Shown in pieces: positions 24,008 through 25,620 of a stretch of 25,620 nucleotides of DNA (position 1 is the first letter of the stretch; every line of letters starts with the position of its first letter). Source of the stretch: Caryophanales bacterium UBA6331 (GTDB lineage: Bacteria; Bacillota_I; Bacilli_A; RF39; UBA660); contig DJSP01000101.1 in assembly GCA_002438065.1 (NCBI GenBank), positions 1-25,620 on the forward strand, written 5' to 3'. The translations under genes were made by a program, and so were the position numbers. The notes below the pieces were generated by a model. It was not told the DNA's origin. It saw only the letters and a program-made list of their open reading frames with translations, and ran no database searches.

Positions 24008-24151
24008 ATGAAAAATACAATGATGATGATGGTTGGAGCTGCTGCTGGTATTGGTCTATATATTGGTATGGAGAATCTAACCAAAAATAAAAAGGTAATT
24101 AAGCGAAAAATAAATACTTTCATTGATGATACTGCTGATTTAGTTAGTTAA
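24008..24151 (+). CDS. Small membrane protein (47 residues), YtxH-like
   Basis: The frame MKNTMMMMVGAAAGIGLYIG gives one Gly/Ala-rich membrane helix, followed by a Lys/Arg-rich amphipathic stretch (NLTKNKKVIKRKINTF) and an acidic end. This layout recalls small YtxH-type envelope proteins, but 47 residues is too short for a firm family call. A weak GGTGAT lies before the ATG. It follows recD2 by 30 bases and is closed by a terminator two bases after its stop, which supports a real gene. Confidence 0.6.
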   Translation: MKNTMMMMVGAAAGIGLYIGMENLTKNKKVIKRKINTFIDDTADLVS

Positions 24152-24152
24152 A

Positions 24153-24189
24153 AAACTATAGAGATTATAATGTTTCTATAGTTTCTTTT
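24153..24189. terminator. Bidirectional terminator between the small ORF and the pilB-like gene
   Basis: AAACTATAGA (24153-24162) pairs with TCTATAGTTT (24175-24184) around a 12-base loop, with a T-rich tract after it on + and a T-run on - (A-run at 24150-24155). The end of the - strand gene lies within the hairpin. Confidence 0.8.
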
Positions 24190-25520
24190 TCTATTTGATC
24201 AATGTTATTAGTTATAACTTGACTTTTAGCCTTTTCTTCAATTTTAGTATCAGCTTCATCATCAGATTCAATAAGTTTTAATATTTCTTCTAGTGAAGTC
24301 TCGCCTGATACTACTTTAAGAAGTCCATCTTGGAATAGAGTAGTTGTTCCTCCTTTACCATAAACTAATCTTCGTAATTCTTTTTTAGGAGAATTAAGTA
24401 CAATAGCGTCTTTTATATCTTGATTAATAAGCAAAACCTCTTGAATAGCAATACGTCCTTTATAACCTTGATGACAATCTTCACATCCCTTGGCTTCATA
24501 TATTTCATCAACATCTAAACCAAGATTTTTTTTAAATAATATTTTTTCATATTCATTTGTTTTTCTTAAGGTTCTACATTTTTTACATAATCTCCTAGCA
24601 AGTCTTTGAGAAATTATACCTGATAAAGCAGCACCTAATAGGTAACGTTCAACATTCATATCAGTTAAACGTTCAATTGTATTAAGTGAGTTATTGGTGT
24701 GGATTGTTGATAAAACTAAGTGTCCAGTTATAGATGCACGAACAGCAATTTTGGCAGTTTCATCATCACGAATTTCTCCAATCATTATAATATCAGGGTC
24801 TTGTCTTAAGATGCTTCTTAAGGCAACTGCAAAGGAAAGACCCACATCAGAGTTTACTTGAACTTGGTTAATTCCTTCTATATTCATTTCAATTGGATCT
24901 TCTACAGTAATTATATTTGAATCTTCAGTATTAAGTCTTTGCAAAATTGAATAAACAGTAGTTGATTTACCGGTACCAGTTGCACCAGTAACTAAAATAA
25001 TACCATTAGGTACTTGAATCATTTTTTTAACTTTTTCTAAATTCTCATTACTAAAATCTAATTCTTCTATACCAGCAGCTGACATTTTATAATCTAAAAT
25101 ACGAATAACAATTTTTTCACCCATATTAGTAGGTAAGCAAGAAACACGTAAATCAACATCAATATTATCTAAACTATTTTTAATAGCACCATCTTGAGGA
25201 ACTCTTGATTCAGTTATGTTCATTCCAGAAATAATTTTAATTCTGGTAATCATATTTTTTTCAACATATAAAGGTACCATACTATAATCTTGTAAGGCAC
25301 CATCAATTCTTACTCTTATTTTAAGTCCTTCTTCCATTGGATCAAAATGAATATCTGATGCTTTCTTTCTAATTGCATCAACTATTATGGCATTAACAAT
25401 TTCCGTAATAGGCGTTTCTTCATAATTAAAAACAACAAGTTTAGAGACTGGATCAACTAATTTTTGAGGATTTAAAGTATTATTAATATTTTTTTCTTTA
25501 TTTATTTTATCTTCTTTCAT
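24165..25520 (-). CDS. Type II secretion / type IV pilus / competence ATPase (GspE/PilB/ComGA family)
   Basis: This 451-residue hexameric ATPase would power assembly of a pilus or pseudopilus. ASDIHFDP and RVRIDGALQDY form the N-terminal domain. Walker A GATGTGKST is at about residues 179-187, then TVEDPIEMNIEGINQVQVN (Asp box), DPDIIMIGEIRDDETA (Walker B), GHLVLSTIHTN (His box) and a CKKC...CEDC zinc site. It lacks the MshEN lipid/nucleotide-binding N-terminus of long PilB proteins. GAGA is six bases before the ATG at 25520; an in-frame TTG at 25526 is less likely. The C-terminal end beyond the zinc domain is acidic and Lys-rich. Other secretion genes (gspF-like, pilin) would be downstream on the - strand, but here it is followed by a terminator. 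No partner gene is inside the window. Confidence 0.88.
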   Translation of the reverse strand: MKEDKINKEKNINNTLNPQKLVDPVSKLVVFNYEETPITEIVNAIIVDAIRKKASDIHFDPMEEGLKIRVRIDGALQDYSMVPLYVEKNMITRIKIISGMNITESRVPQDGAIKNSLDNIDVDLRVSCLPTNMGEKIVIRILDYKMSAAGIEELDFSNENLEKVKKMIQVPNGIILVTGATGTGKSTTVYSILQRLNTEDSNIITVEDPIEMNIEGINQVQVNSDVGLSFAVALRSILRQDPDIIMIGEIRDDETAKIAVRASITGHLVLSTIHTNNSLNTIERLTDMNVERYLLGAALSGIISQRLARRLCKKCRTLRKTNEYEKILFKKNLGLDVDEIYEAKGCEDCHQGYKGRIAIQEVLLINQDIKDAIVLNSPKKELRRLVYGKGGTTTLFQDGLLKVVSGETSLEEILKLIESDDEADTKIEEKAKSQVITNNIDQIEKETIETL

Positions 25521-25547
25521 ATCCAATCTCTTTCTATTCTATAAAAA

Positions 25548-25576
25548 ATTATACCAATTTTTCTAATTCTTTTCAA
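25548..25576 (-). promoter_or_regulatory. Promoter of the pilB-like gene
   Basis: On the - strand TTGAAA (25571-25576) and TATAAT (25548-25553) are 17 bases apart, a near-consensus sigma-A promoter. The leader is about 20 bases. Confidence 0.8.
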
Positions 25577-25620
25577 TATACTAATGCAAATAAAAATTAT
25601 GTTTTATGATTAATTTATGA

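Noticed and set aside
1..25620. CRISPR array
   Set aside because: No regularly spaced repeats with unique spacers were seen anywhere.
1..25620. Genetic code 4 (TGA as Trp)
   Set aside because: TGA ends the target gene, infB and others at expected lengths, and Trp is always TGG in conserved motifs.

Overview
The window is a low-GC bacterial chromosome segment. Gene order and protein families place it in the Bacillota, most likely an uncultured gut Bacilli/Mollicutes lineage (RF39-like); this is an inference from content, not a taxonomic match. TGA acts as a stop and no TGA-for-Trp reading is needed, so Mycoplasma code 4 does not apply. Most genes are on the + strand; clpP and a pilB/comGA-like ATPase are on the - strand.

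The most unusual part is at the left edge (1-2513): a diversity-generating retroelement (DGR). It holds the 3' part of a DUF6273-like target gene ending in a variable region (VR, about 614-747), a non-coding stretch with an Asn-codon-rich template-like repeat (TR, about 1052-1170), stem-loops, a terminator-like hairpin, and a DGR-type reverse transcriptase (1434-2513). No Avd gene is visible. The VR and TR align without gaps, but 19 of 33 mismatches fall at template bases other than A. The local pair is therefore not a fresh TR-to-VR copy: either the TR serves another target, or the pair has diverged.

2527-7565 is the conserved translation/transcription operon rimP-nusA-ylxR-infB-rbfA-truB. 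It has its own promoter, a leader hairpin and a terminator after truB. RimP is reduced to its N-terminal domain, and the L7Ae-like gene often found between ylxR and infB is absent. A decayed ORF6N-type gene (7589-8239) and an HD-domain phosphohydrolase follow.

8962-9139 is a self-contained tRNA-Thr(GGT) unit with promoter and terminator. It is followed by the macromolecular-synthesis operon dnaG-rpoD-trmK (promoter at 9150). 12808-16404 is a cell-envelope block: an NlpC/P60 hydrolase, a membrane-anchored secreted protein and an LCP-family wall-polymer transferase. clpP converges on it through a shared hairpin.

17041-17830 contains no intact gene, only a frameshifted remnant. After it come a uridine-kinase-like enzyme, an NPKTG-anchored surface protein, GAPDH, a hypothetical protein, RecD2 helicase, a 47-residue membrane peptide, and a convergent type II secretion/competence ATPase with a strong promoter at the right edge.
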